A stretch of 64,000 bases of DNA from CAYTBN01 sp964542165 (GTDB lineage: Bacteria; Myxococcota_A; UBA796; UBA9615; CAYRNR01). The notes under the pieces were generated by a model. That model had not been told where the DNA came from. It was given only the letters and a program-made list of their open reading frames with translations, and did no database searches. The stretch spans positions 7,692 through 71,691 of the forward strand of contig CAZITQ010000013.1 in assembly GCA_964542165.1 (NCBI GenBank), given 5' to 3'. Position numbers and translations under genes: made by a program. This document shows, piece by piece, positions 1 through 8,631 of the stretch. Position 1 is the first letter of the stretch. Every line of letters starts with the position of its first letter.

Positions 1-729
1 TTCGAGCGCTACGGCTTCTGGGGCGCGCTCGCGGAGCGGGGGCTGACCGATCCCGTGGTCGAGCTCGACCTGAGCGATCCCTACCTCCACTGCGCCCGGG
101 CCTACTGCGGCGGGGAGGTGACGCGGGCGAACCTGGTCTCGGAGCTGAAGGCGCGCATCGTCCACCGTCCGGCGACCTACCCCTTCGAGCGTGAGCTCCC
201 CGGCGAGGGCATCGATTTCCTGTTCATCGAGTGGCTGCTGCTGCAGAACCCCAAGAAGCGCTTCCGGCCCCACCGCCTGCCCCTGCCCAGCCAGGAGCAC
301 CCGGGCCTGGGCCTGCGCTTCGAGGTGTTCGAGATGCTGCAGCTGATGGCCGAGCGCCTCGGGCTGGCCGGCATCATCAACGTGCCGATGCACTTCCACA
401 ACGCCCGGCTCTACAAGGTGCGCGCGACCTTCGTCGATCCGGCGGTCGAGGGCCGCTTCCGCGCCCTGCTCAGGGACCTGGGGGACCGCTCCCTGTTCGA
501 GCAGAGCTGGGCCGTGCACGAGGGATGCGTCGTCGACGAGCGCACCGGGGAACCCTTCGAGTGGCACGGGCACGAGCAGCTGTGCGCCCTGAGGCGACGG
601 GTCCGCCGCTACTTCCACTCGGACACCTTCGAGGACCAGCGCGACCGGGCGTTCTCCGAGCACCGGTTCTCGGTGGACGAGGACCGCCTCGACCGGGTCG
701 TCCGGTCGCTGCGCGAGCAGCTCGGCTGA
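1..729 (+). CDS. Unknown protein, 5' end outside the window
   Basis: The reading frame is open from base 1, so the gene starts upstream of the window. A GTG at 55 is the first possible start inside it, but the frame continues without a stop before that (FERYGFWGALAERG...). At least 242 residues are present. I do not recognise the family. The protein is soluble-looking, rich in Arg, Glu and aromatic residues, with no membrane segment or signal visible. A conserved-looking core around codons 95-140 reads QEHPGLGL, then NVPMHFHNARLY. The last third is highly charged and helical (RRRVRRYFHSDTFEDQRDRAF). It could be a metabolic or regulatory enzyme, but no catalytic motif is certain. A short GC hairpin (CGCCG 744-748 with CGGCG 754-758) follows the stop. 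Confidence 0.75.
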   Translation, partial: FERYGFWGALAERGLTDPVVELDLSDPYLHCARAYCGGEVTRANLVSELKARIVHRPATYPFERELPGEGIDFLFIEWLLLQNPKKRFRPHRLPLPSQEHPGLGLRFEVFEMLQLMAERLGLAGIINVPMHFHNARLYKVRATFVDPAVEGRFRALLRDLGDRSLFEQSWAVHEGCVVDERTGEPFEWHGHEQLCALRRRVRRYFHSDTFEDQRDRAFSEHRFSVDEDRLDRVVRSLREQLG

Positions 730-749
730 GTCCCCGCCGCCCACGCCGC

Positions 750-777
750 TTGTCGGCGCGCCGCGGGTGATTAGCTT
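750..777 (+). promoter_or_regulatory. Candidate leaderless promoter of the htpX-like gene
   Basis: TTGTCG (750-755), 16-nt spacer, then TAGCTT (772-777). The hexamer starts 12 nt before the ATG at 784, so transcription would begin at or within a base of the start codon. No Shine-Dalgarno sequence is visible between them (CCGTC precedes the ATG). The same 12-nt geometry recurs at 37563 and 49681. Confidence 0.35.
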
Positions 778-783
778 TCCGTC

Positions 784-1677
784 ATGTTCAGAACCGCTTC
801 TCTCCGCGTCGTGCTGTTCGTGATCACCAACCTGGCGGTCGTCGTCCTGCTGGGCATCGTTCTGCAGGTGCTGGGCGTCGACCGGATGCTGGCCGAGTCC
901 GGATTGCCCCTGAACCTGGCGGCGTTGCTGGTCTTCGCCGCACTCTTCGGCTTCGGCGGGTCCTTCGTCTCGCTGGCCCTGTCCAAGTGGCTGGCCAAGG
1001 TGTCCACGCGGGCGCAGGTCATCGATCACCCGCGGGATGCCAACGAGGCCTGGCTGCTGGAGACCGTGGCCCGCCAGGCCCAGGCCGCCGGCATCGGCAT
1101 GCCCCAGGTGGCGATCTTCCCGTCGGGGGAGCCCAACGCGTTCGCCACCGGCATGTCCCGCAACAACGCCCTGGTGGCCGTGAGCGTGGGACTGCTCGAG
1201 ACCCTGCGGCGCGACGAGATCGAGGCGGTGCTGGCCCACGAGGTGTCCCACGTGGCCAACGGCGACATGGTGACCATGGCCCTGCTGCAAGGGGTGCTCA
1301 ACACCTTCGTGATCTTCCTGTCGCGGATCATTGGACTGGTGGTGGACAAGGCCGTGTTCCGGACCGAACGCGGGGTTGGCCTGGGCTACTGGATCGTCAC
1401 GATCTTGGCCCAGATCGGCCTGGGGATCCTGGCGTCGATCGTGGTGATGTGGTTCAGCCGCCGCCGGGAGTTCCGGGCGGACGCCGGGGCGGCACAGCTG
1501 GCGAGCCCACACAAGATGGTCTCGGCGCTCCAGGCGCTCCAGCGCCACCAGCACCCCGGACAGCTGCCCAAGGACCTGGCGGCCTTCGGCATTCGCGGAG
1601 GCGGAGGCTGGACCGCGCTGTTCCACTCCCACCCGCCGCTGGACGCCCGCATCGCCGCCCTGAGTAGGAGGGGTTGA
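784..1677 (+). CDS. htpX: HtpX-like M48 zinc metalloprotease, inner membrane
   Basis: A 297-residue membrane metalloprotease. HtpX proteins degrade misfolded inner-membrane proteins, working alongside FtsH. The zinc site is complete: HEVSH at residues 152-156 gives two His ligands and the catalytic Glu153, and Glu229 in RRREFRADAG is the usual third ligand. Four hydrophobic stretches lie at about 10-32, 41-65, 168-190 and 203-225, the normal HtpX arrangement. Length is typical. The ATG at 784 has no obvious ribosome site and probably starts a leaderless transcript. The stop lies two bases before the next gene's ATG, whose ribosome site is inside this gene, so the two membrane proteases are likely co-transcribed and coupled. 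Confidence 0.93.
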   Translation: MFRTASLRVVLFVITNLAVVVLLGIVLQVLGVDRMLAESGLPLNLAALLVFAALFGFGGSFVSLALSKWLAKVSTRAQVIDHPRDANEAWLLETVARQAQAAGIGMPQVAIFPSGEPNAFATGMSRNNALVAVSVGLLETLRRDEIEAVLAHEVSHVANGDMVTMALLQGVLNTFVIFLSRIIGLVVDKAVFRTERGVGLGYWIVTILAQIGLGILASIVVMWFSRRREFRADAGAAQLASPHKMVSALQALQRHQHPGQLPKDLAAFGIRGGGGWTALFHSHPPLDARIAALSRRG

Positions 1678-1679
1678 CC

Positions 1680-2828
1680 ATGGCGGACGCCGCCCCTCCG
1701 AAGCAACGGGGGCCCAGGGCCGCGATCCCCCTCGGTCGCTGGTTCGGGATCCAGATCGGCGCCGACTGGTCGTGGTTGATCATCTTCTGGCTGGTGACCC
1801 TGTCCCTCGGGGGTCAGCTGGCCGAGCTGCACCCGGAGTGGAGCGGAGTCGAACGCTGGTCCCTGGGCCTGCTGACCAGCGTGCTGTTCTTCCTGTCGAT
1901 CATCCTGCACGAGCTGGGACACAGCATCACGGCGATCCAGCTGGGGGTCCCGGTCCGCTCCATCACGCTGTTCATCTTCGGGGGCCTGGCCCGCATCGAG
2001 CGGGAGCCGGACCGGCCCCGGGACGAGTTCCTGATCGCGGCCGCTGGTCCGGCGGTCAGCCTGGGTCTGGCGTTCCTGTTCTTCGTCGCTGCCCTGGGGA
2101 TGGGTCAGGATTCGGTGCTGTGGTGGACCTGCCGCTGGCTGGCCCGGATCAACTTCGTGCTCGCCCTGTTCAACATGATCCCCGGCTTCCCCCTGGACGG
2201 CGGGAGGGTACTCCGCGCCATCCTGTGGTTCCTCAAAGGGGACCTGGCCGGCGCGACCCGGGTGGCGGCTAGGATCGGCAGCTTCGTGGCCTACGGGTTC
2301 ATGGCCTGGGGCATCGGCACGGCCCTGATCTTCGACAACCTGATGGGCGGGCTGTGGCTGGGGTTCATCGGCTGGTTCCTGTTGTCGGCGGCCAAGACCG
2401 CCGCCGCCCAGTCGGCCGCGCGTCAGGTCCTGAGTCACGTGAGTGCCGGAGAGGTCATGGACACCGGCTGCCGGGTGGTGGATCCGGAGATGTCCCTGCG
2501 CGAGGTGGTGGACACCGGCGTCCTGCGCCAGGGACTGCGCTGCTTCCTGGTGGGCCGCGACCGGGTGCTCAGCGGCATGCTGACCATGCACGAGATCAAG
2601 GAGATACCTCAGGATTCGTGGGCCACCACGCCGGTGCACGCGGCCATGCTGCGCTTCGAGGACCTTCGCACCGTCGACGCGGGGACCGATCTCTTCGAGG
2701 CGCTCAAGATCATGGACCAGGCCGGCGTCGCCCAGCTGCCCGTGGTTCAAGGGGGTCGACTGATGGGCATCCTCAACCGGGAGCGCCTCCTGGGCGTGCT
2801 GCGCAACCGCATGGAAGTTGGGCATTGA
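1680..2828 (+). CDS. Site-2 protease family (M50) metalloprotease with C-terminal CBS pair
   Basis: A 382-residue intramembrane metalloprotease of the SpoIVFB/Rv2869c-like group, which cleaves membrane proteins within the bilayer. HELGH at residues 77-81 holds the His ligands and catalytic Glu; the second motif, NMIPGFPLDGG at 165-175, supplies Asp173. Several membrane segments fill residues 20-245. Two CBS modules, which usually sense adenine nucleotides, occupy about 255-380. The ATG at 1680 is chosen because an AGGAGG site (1666-1672) sits about seven bases upstream; a TTG at 1674 overlapping the previous stop is possible but too close to that site. The pairing with HtpX suggests a membrane-protein quality-control operon. 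The CBS domains make energy-state regulation plausible but unproved. Confidence 0.93.
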   Translation: MADAAPPKQRGPRAAIPLGRWFGIQIGADWSWLIIFWLVTLSLGGQLAELHPEWSGVERWSLGLLTSVLFFLSIILHELGHSITAIQLGVPVRSITLFIFGGLARIEREPDRPRDEFLIAAAGPAVSLGLAFLFFVAALGMGQDSVLWWTCRWLARINFVLALFNMIPGFPLDGGRVLRAILWFLKGDLAGATRVAARIGSFVAYGFMAWGIGTALIFDNLMGGLWLGFIGWFLLSAAKTAAAQSAARQVLSHVSAGEVMDTGCRVVDPEMSLREVVDTGVLRQGLRCFLVGRDRVLSGMLTMHEIKEIPQDSWATTPVHAAMLRFEDLRTVDAGTDLFEALKIMDQAGVAQLPVVQGGRLMGILNRERLLGVLRNRMEVGH

Positions 2829-2909
2829 ATCCCGGGGCCGACGGGTAGAGGATCACCACTGGCGCGTCGGGGGAGGCGCGCTCCACGCAACGAAGAAGGG
2901 AGAGAGCGG

Positions 2910-3749
2910 ATGCGTACGCTGCTGTCGCTGGGGCTGATTCTGGGGATCGGCCTGATGAGCCAGGGGTGCGTCAAGAAGGCGCTGTACGAGTCGGCCCTGT
3001 CGGACATCGCGGCCCGGGACTCGGACCTGGCCTCCCGGGCCGAGGAGCTCCAGGGCTGCCGCACCGACCTGGCCACCACCCAGGGCGACCTGGCCCGCCG
3101 CACCAACGAGCTGAATCACTGCGACGCCAAGACCCAGCAGCTCGCGTCCGAGCGGGACGAGCTGGTGACGGAGATGAGCGCCAAGTCCAAGGAGGCCAAG
3201 TCCCTGGCCCGGAGCCTGGACGAGACCCGCCAGGCGATGGAGGAGATGCGTGCCCGCCAGACCGCGGCCGAGGAGCGCAACCGGATCTACCGTCAGCTGC
3301 TGGACCGCTTCCGCTCGATGATCGACGCGGGCACGCTGGACGTGAGCATCGAGCGCGGCAGGCTGGTGATCAACCTCAAGCAGGACATCCTGTTCGGCTC
3401 GGGCTCGTCACAGGTGGAGAGCCAGGGCAAACAGACCCTGCTGGAGGTGGCCGCCGCCCTGGCCGAGTTCCCGGACCGGATGTTCCAGGTGGAGGGCCAC
3501 ACGGACAACGTGCCCATCGCCACGTCGCGCTTCCCGTCCAACTGGGAGCTGTCCACGGCGCGGGCGACCTCGGTGGTCAAGATCCTCATCGAGGGCGGGG
3601 TACAACCGGGGAACCTGTCTTCCGCGGGCTACGGTGAATTCCAGCCCCGGGCCAGCAACGACGAGACCGAGGGCAAGGCGCTGAATCGGCGGATCGAGAT
3701 CGTGATGCTCCCGTCGCTGCAGGCCGTTCCGGACGCCGAGGCCCGTTGA
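2910..3749 (+). CDS. OmpA-family peptidoglycan-binding lipoprotein with coiled coil
   Basis: A 279-residue envelope protein. The N-terminus is a lipoprotein signal with lipobox ending MSQGC (Cys20), followed by Val-Lys-Lys. Residues 25-135 are a charged heptad-like helix with no proline, predicted to form a coiled coil. Residues about 150-270 are an OmpA/MotB C-terminal domain: VEGHTDNVPI and NWELSTARA are the hallmark peptidoglycan-binding motifs, and NRRIEIVML is the usual last strand. It should span from lipid anchor to cell wall. GAAGGGAGAGAG precedes the ATG. The stop overlaps the TTG start of the next gene by four bases (TTGA), so the large ATPase gene is probably translated by coupling to it. 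Confidence 0.92.
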   Translation: MRTLLSLGLILGIGLMSQGCVKKALYESALSDIAARDSDLASRAEELQGCRTDLATTQGDLARRTNELNHCDAKTQQLASERDELVTEMSAKSKEAKSLARSLDETRQAMEEMRARQTAAEERNRIYRQLLDRFRSMIDAGTLDVSIERGRLVINLKQDILFGSGSSQVESQGKQTLLEVAAALAEFPDRMFQVEGHTDNVPIATSRFPSNWELSTARATSVVKILIEGGVQPGNLSSAGYGEFQPRASNDETEGKALNRRIEIVMLPSLQAVPDAEAR

Positions 3750-6700
3750 GGAGGCTCTGCCGGGCATTCGTTCCCCTGGGGCTGCTGGTCTTCGCCGGGA
3801 TCGCCGCCGCCCAGTCCCAGGGGGGCACGGCGGAGGGCAAGGAACCCGCGGGCACCGCCGTAGCCAGCCCCGCCCCCGCTCAGGGGGAGCTGGAAGCCGT
3901 CGATTCCCTGACCTCGGGAGACCCGTCGCCGGATCTGGACGTCGTGTCGCTGCTCGGTGTGGATCCCCTCGACGAGGCCCACGTAGAGGAACGTCGAGGC
4001 GAACTGGAGCGCACCCTGGCCGACCTGCGGGCGGAGCGCCGCGGGATCCTGACATCCTCCGTCGACGGAGCGGACGGGGACGACGATGACAGCGCCGACG
4101 GGCCGACGCCCGACCCGCGCCCCCTGCTCTCTCCGTCGGACGCCCTGAGGATCGCTCGTATCGACGGCGCGGTCCGACTGGCCCAGGCGAAGCTCGCCTT
4201 CCTGTCCGCCGACCGCGAGGTGCGCGCCGCGACCGTACAGGCGGTGGAGGACGCGCGGCGGCTCCGGGACGAGCGGGAGGCCGCCGAGGCGGCGCGGCAG
4301 GCGGCAGAGGAGGCCGCCCGGCTGGCGGAAGAGGCCCGCCAAGAGGCGCTGGAGCGCGCCCGGGAGGCCCGCTCCCTGGCCGCGGCGGAGCTCGCGTCCG
4401 AGCAGGCCCGGGTCGAGGAGGTGCGCCGCTCCTTGGCCGAACAGCAGCGCGCGTACGCCGACGAGCAGCTGTCCCGGGCCGAGGACGCCCTGCGGCGGGC
4501 CGACGTGGTCGCACGCATCGGCGAGAAGATGGCGGACGGCCACGTCGGAGCAGCCCAGGCGGACCGGCTCTACGACGACGCGGTCGCCGCCCTGGCCGAG
4601 GCCCGCGACGCGTTGTCCGACGCGCTGACGGAGCAACGGGCCGACAGCCGCTACCCCCCCTTCGAGCCCACCATCGACCCCGGCACGGAGGCCTACCGCG
4701 AGCTGACCGAGGACCGGGAGCGGCTCCTGGTGGCCCTGGACGCCCTGTCGGAGGAACGTGAGGGCGCGGTGGCGGACGAGACCCGCGCACGCTGGCAGGC
4801 CGTGGACGCCCTGGCGATCGAGGTCCTGCGCCTCGACGACGCGCGGTTGACCCTGCTGCCGATGCTGGGGGATCCTAAGCGCGAGGCGGTGCTGGGCATC
4901 GGCCCCGAGGGGCTGCGCCAGCTGGCCCGGGAGGCCGAGCACCTCCAGCTGGTCTCTCGATGGTACGTCCAGGCCCGTCTTCGTCAGGTCACCGAGCTGC
5001 CCAGCTGGTCGTTCCGGTTGCTGGGCCGATCGTCCGGGCGGTGGAATCTGGCCTTCCTGCTGATCCTCGTCATCGGAACCCTGCAGCTGGTGCGGCGCCG
5101 CAACGAGATCTTCGACCGGCTCGACGCCTTCGTCCGGGCCTCCATCGACGACGACGAGGTGGAGCGCCGGGCCCTGGGATGGACCGGCTGGGCCCGGGCC
5201 ATCGCCGTACCGATCCTGAGGCTGCTCACCTTCGCGGTGGCCGCCAACCTCGCCGACCGATTGCTGCCCAGCAGCGAGGTGACCCTGGCCGGCCGGGTCG
5301 CGGTGATCTACGCCTCCTTCCGCCTCCTGCAGGCCTTCCTCCACCACTTCCTGATCCGTGCGTCGGCGGCGACCCAGCACCGGGTCTCGCCGGCCACCAG
5401 CGTCAAGCTCCGCCGCTCGATCCAGCTGGCCCTGCGCTACGCCCTGGTGGTGGTCCTGTTCCTGGAGGTGGCCGCCGCGGTCCTCGGCAAGGGCTACCTG
5501 TACACCCTGGTCCAGGACTTCGCCTGGCTGGGCACCCTGCCCATCGGCCTGGTCCTCCTGCGCCGCTGGCGCACCGAGGTCTTCGACGCCTTCGAGGAGG
5601 GATTCCCTCGCAGCCGGCTGGTGGCCCCGGTCCACCGGGCGCGGGACCGGCTCACCGCGCCGATCATGATCCTGCCGGCGGCCACCCTGCTCGCGGGGCG
5701 GGCGATCTGGCTCTACGTCCGTTCCACTGCCCTGCGCTTCGAGCGCACCCGGCGGGCGCTGGCCTACCTCTTCCGCCGCAGCCTGGAGACCCGGGCGGAG
5801 ACGCTGGGGCACGGGACCCACGACATCGATGCGCTCCCCGACGAGCTGCGGGACACCTTCCGGCGATCCGCGGAGGGCGAGCTGGAGGTCACCCACTTCC
5901 CCGGGCTGGACGACACCGTCAGCCGGATCGTGCGCTACACCGGGGGCGACGCGGGATGCGCCATCGCCGTGGTGGGTCAGCGGGGGGTGGGCAAGACCAC
6001 CTGGCTCGGCGAGCTGCGGGACCGGCTGCCCAACGCCCCGGTCGTGACGGGCTCCATCGACCGGACCGAGGGCCGCGCGGCTGCCGTCTTCGAGCAGCTG
6101 TGCGAGCTGCTGGAGCTGGCTCCCTGCAGCACGCTCGACGAGATGGTGGAGGCGATCAAGGCGGGCCCGCAGCGGGTCATCCTGCTGGACCGCTGCCAGA
6201 ACCTGGCCCTGCGCGCGGTCCAGGGCATGGAGGAGTACCGCACGCTGATGGCGGTCATCCGCCGCACCTCATCGCAGGTCTGCTGGATCTGCACCTTCTC
6301 CCGTTTCATGTGGGAATACCTGGAGTTCGCCACCCGCGGCCAGGACCTGTTCCACCGGGTGGTCCGGCTGCGCGGCTGGCCCGAGGACGCGATCCGGTCC
6401 CTGATCGACCGGCGAATGGACGCGTCGAAGGTGGCCTGCTCCTTCGACGACCTGGTGGACGACGACGTCCACCCGCTGGAGCGCCCCGAGGCGCAGCGCC
6501 GCACCCGGGCGCGGTTCATGCGGCTGCTGTGGGACTACACCGACGGCATCCCCCGGCTGGCCATGTACTTCTGGCTCCGCTCGCTGGTGCCGGACGCCGA
6601 GGGCACGCTGCGGGTGAGGCCCTTCGACGGGCCCGGGCCGGACGACCTCGAGCACCTGGGCGAGAAGGCCCGCTTCGTGCTCAACGCCGTGGTGTCCCAC

Positions 6701-6895
6701 GAGGACTTGACCGTGGACGAGGCGGTGCAGGTCCTGCAGTACCGGCCCGACTCCTGTCTGGCCGTGCTCGAGCAGCTCCGCGCCCGGGGCTACCTGACCC
6801 GCGAGGGGGACCGCTACCGGTCCACCCACCACTGGGATCGCGCCGCGGTGCGGTATCTGCGGCGCAAGCACCTGCTCTATCTGGACCGCGCGTAG
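3746..6895 (+). CDS. Large membrane protein: signal peptide, coiled coil, membrane domain, P-loop ATPase
   Basis: A 1049-residue protein I cannot assign to a named family. It starts at a TTG overlapping the previous stop, and MRRLCRAFVPLGLLVFAGIAAAQ is a good signal peptide. Residues about 155-300 are a long Ala/Glu/Arg coiled coil, presumably periplasmic, resembling the N-terminal regions of MscK/MscM channels. Six or so hydrophobic segments lie between 430 and 660. The C-terminal third is cytoplasmic: GQRGVGKTT at 744-752 is a Walker A motif, and RVILLDR near 810-815 fits Walker B. A winged-helix-like end follows. Two MscS channel genes come directly downstream, so a gating or sensing ATPase is a fair inference. 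There is an acidic DGDDDDSAD patch near residue 110. STAND-type or ORC-like NTPases are the nearest comparison for the ATPase part. Confidence 0.85.
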   Translation: MRRLCRAFVPLGLLVFAGIAAAQSQGGTAEGKEPAGTAVASPAPAQGELEAVDSLTSGDPSPDLDVVSLLGVDPLDEAHVEERRGELERTLADLRAERRGILTSSVDGADGDDDDSADGPTPDPRPLLSPSDALRIARIDGAVRLAQAKLAFLSADREVRAATVQAVEDARRLRDEREAAEAARQAAEEAARLAEEARQEALERAREARSLAAAELASEQARVEEVRRSLAEQQRAYADEQLSRAEDALRRADVVARIGEKMADGHVGAAQADRLYDDAVAALAEARDALSDALTEQRADSRYPPFEPTIDPGTEAYRELTEDRERLLVALDALSEEREGAVADETRARWQAVDALAIEVLRLDDARLTLLPMLGDPKREAVLGIGPEGLRQLAREAEHLQLVSRWYVQARLRQVTELPSWSFRLLGRSSGRWNLAFLLILVIGTLQLVRRRNEIFDRLDAFVRASIDDDEVERRALGWTGWARAIAVPILRLLTFAVAANLADRLLPSSEVTLAGRVAVIYASFRLLQAFLHHFLIRASAATQHRVSPATSVKLRRSIQLALRYALVVVLFLEVAAAVLGKGYLYTLVQDFAWLGTLPIGLVLLRRWRTEVFDAFEEGFPRSRLVAPVHRARDRLTAPIMILPAATLLAGRAIWLYVRSTALRFERTRRALAYLFRRSLETRAETLGHGTHDIDALPDELRDTFRRSAEGELEVTHFPGLDDTVSRIVRYTGGDAGCAIAVVGQRGVGKTTWLGELRDRLPNAPVVTGSIDRTEGRAAAVFEQLCELLELAPCSTLDEMVEAIKAGPQRVILLDRCQNLALRAVQGMEEYRTLMAVIRRTSSQVCWICTFSRFMWEYLEFATRGQDLFHRVVRLRGWPEDAIRSLIDRRMDASKVACSFDDLVDDDVHPLERPEAQRRTRARFMRLLWDYTDGIPRLAMYFWLRSLVPDAEGTLRVRPFDGPGPDDLEHLGEKARFVLNAVVSHEDLTVDEAVQVLQYRPDSCLAVLEQLRARGYLTREGDRYRSTHHWDRAAVRYLRRKHLLYLDRA

Positions 6896-6918
6896 CGCGC
6901 GGGGTCCGGGAGGTCACC

Positions 6919-7779
6919 GTGGAAGACGCCGTCAACATCGTGAGCTTCATCCGGGTGGGTGGCCTGCTGCCGGCACTGCTGGCGATCGGGAGCACCTGGC
7001 TGGTGGTCCGGCTGGTGACCGGCTTCGCCGGCGGGCTGGCGCGCCGCTTCACCGAGCGAAGGCTGCTGATCCAGCAGATCACCACCGTCACACGCTTCGC
7101 GTTCTACTTTCTGGGCATCCTGGCGGCGATCCTCTTCGCCTTCCGCCTGTCCGACCAGATGCTGCTGGCCCTGGGGGGCACCATCGCGGTGGCCGTGGGC
7201 ATCGCGCTCAAGGACCTGGCAGCTTCGCTGGTGGCCGGCTTGACGATCCTCTTCGACCGCCCCTTCCAGGTGGGCGACCGGGTCAGCTTCGCCGGCCACT
7301 ACGGGGAGATCACCCGCATCGGGCTGCGTTCCGTGCGCCTGGTCACCCTGGAGGACGACGCGGTCACCATCCCCAACAACAAGTTCCTGACCGAGGCGGT
7401 GGCGTCGGGCAACTCGGGCAACCTGGACATGCTGGTCCAGATGGACTTCTACGTGGGCGTGGACCAGGACCTGGACCGGGCCAAGGCGGTGGTCCGCGAC
7501 GCGCTGACGTCCTGCCGCTACGCCTACCTCGGCAAACCCTGGACCGTGCTGGTCAACTCGGTGCTCCAGGAGAGCTACTGCGCCCTGCGGCTGCGGGCCA
7601 AGGTCTACGTGCTGGACGTGCAGTACGAAAAGGCGTTGGAGACCGACGTGACCGAGCGGGTCCACCAGGGCTTCCGCCGCCACGGCATCCTGCCACCTGC
7701 GGTCCTGCACCGGACGCTGGATCCCGCCACTCCGCTACAATCGCAGCCCGTTACATCACGTCAAGACGCCGCCCACTGA
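6919..7779 (+). CDS. MscS-family small-conductance mechanosensitive channel (copy 1)
   Basis: A 286-residue channel. The GTG at 6919 is chosen because GGGAGG at 6908-6913 is well spaced before it. Three membrane helices are followed by the Gly/Ala-rich pore helix GGTIAVAVGIALKDLAASL near residues 85-103, then the beta domain with LFDRPFQVGDRV, which is diagnostic for MscS. The length matches the short MscS class, so mechanical sensing would come from these three helices or from the large coiled-coil ATPase encoded just upstream. MscS channels release solutes during hypo-osmotic shock. The gene is the third of five that are packed head to tail. Confidence 0.94.
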   Translation: MEDAVNIVSFIRVGGLLPALLAIGSTWLVVRLVTGFAGGLARRFTERRLLIQQITTVTRFAFYFLGILAAILFAFRLSDQMLLALGGTIAVAVGIALKDLAASLVAGLTILFDRPFQVGDRVSFAGHYGEITRIGLRSVRLVTLEDDAVTIPNNKFLTEAVASGNSGNLDMLVQMDFYVGVDQDLDRAKAVVRDALTSCRYAYLGKPWTVLVNSVLQESYCALRLRAKVYVLDVQYEKALETDVTERVHQGFRRHGILPPAVLHRTLDPATPLQSQPVTSRQDAAH

Positions 7780-7803
7780 CGCGGCGCCGCGAGGGACAGG
7801 ACG

Positions 7804-8631
7804 ATGGGTGCAAGCGAGATCGGGGACGCGAGCTGGTGGGGCTCGTTCTCCCTGGAGATCGGACAGACCGCCCGCTGGCGGATCGGCCCCCTGGACCTGT
7901 GGGTCCAGCGCCACGCCAACGAGTGGCGCCTGGTGCACGAGAGCTCCGGCGATCCCCTGGACGAGTCCCTGGTGCGGACGATTCCGGCCACGGACGTGGA
8001 TCCCGACCGCTTCGAGGACGTGCAGCGGTTCGCCATGTCGGGCACGGGCTCCCGGTTGACCCTGAAGCCCGCCCTGGCCGACCGCCCGGTGATCAGCCGG
8101 CCGTCCACGCCGTTCCACCTGCCCGCCGGGGAGGAGGCCACGGTGTTCGTCAGCACCCCGGTGTGGCTCGGGTTTCGGGTCGGCGATGGCGACGGCAAGC
8201 TGTTGCGGGAGCTCGCGGTGGCCCGGCCGTCGGACACCTGGTTCGGTCCCAACACCCGCGAGGGCGAGCTCTGCTACACCAGCCGCACCTACTTCGTGCT
8301 CGACCGGGACAACTTGCCCGGCCTGCCCCACCGGGCCACCACCGCGGTCCGGATCCTCAACCGCGCCGACGAGGAGCTGACGGTGGACCGCATGCGCCTG
8401 CCCGCTCCCCAGCTGGGCCTCTACGCGACCCCCAGCGGCCAGCTGTGGTCCCAGGACGTGACCTACGAGCGCACCGAGGGCGATGACGCCGAACTGCGGG
8501 TGCGCAGCAAGCGGCCTCGGTCGGTGGCCGACGCGAGCCTGGTGGCCGAGCCGCGGGTGCCGGTGCGGGGCAACCTGGTCGTCAGGGCGTTCAGCTCCCT
8601 GTTCGACCGTGGCGCGGAGGACGAGCCATGA
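7804..8631 (+). CDS. DUF432-like protein between two MscS genes
   Basis: A 275-residue soluble protein without signal or membrane segment. It looks all-beta, with alternating hydrophobic strands such as TARWRIGPLDLWVQ, and has features I associate with DUF432 proteins: a SFSLEIGQTARWRIG start, GSRLTLKPALADRPVISRP, and a VFVSTPVWLGF core. Function is unknown. It lies 24 bases after one mscS gene and overlaps the next by ATGA, which suggests a cytoplasmic partner or regulator of the channels. GAGGGACAGG upstream serves as ribosome site. The DUF432 assignment is from memory of the family and needs a profile search. Confidence 0.7.
   Translation: MGASEIGDASWWGSFSLEIGQTARWRIGPLDLWVQRHANEWRLVHESSGDPLDESLVRTIPATDVDPDRFEDVQRFAMSGTGSRLTLKPALADRPVISRPSTPFHLPAGEEATVFVSTPVWLGFRVGDGDGKLLRELAVARPSDTWFGPNTREGELCYTSRTYFVLDRDNLPGLPHRATTAVRILNRADEELTVDRMRLPAPQLGLYATPSGQLWSQDVTYERTEGDDAELRVRSKRPRSVADASLVAEPRVPVRGNLVVRAFSSLFDRGAEDEP

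Noticed and set aside
1386..2825. Long antisense open frame opposite the M50 protease gene (479 codons)
   Set aside because: Opposite frame of a high-GC gene; the translation is low-complexity, rich in Gln, Gly and Pro with no domain, and the sense frame has clear M50 and CBS motifs.
4510..4690. Possible frameshift in the large ATPase gene
   Set aside because: The frame is continuous from the TTG start to the stop with consistent coding character, coiled-coil to membrane to ATPase.
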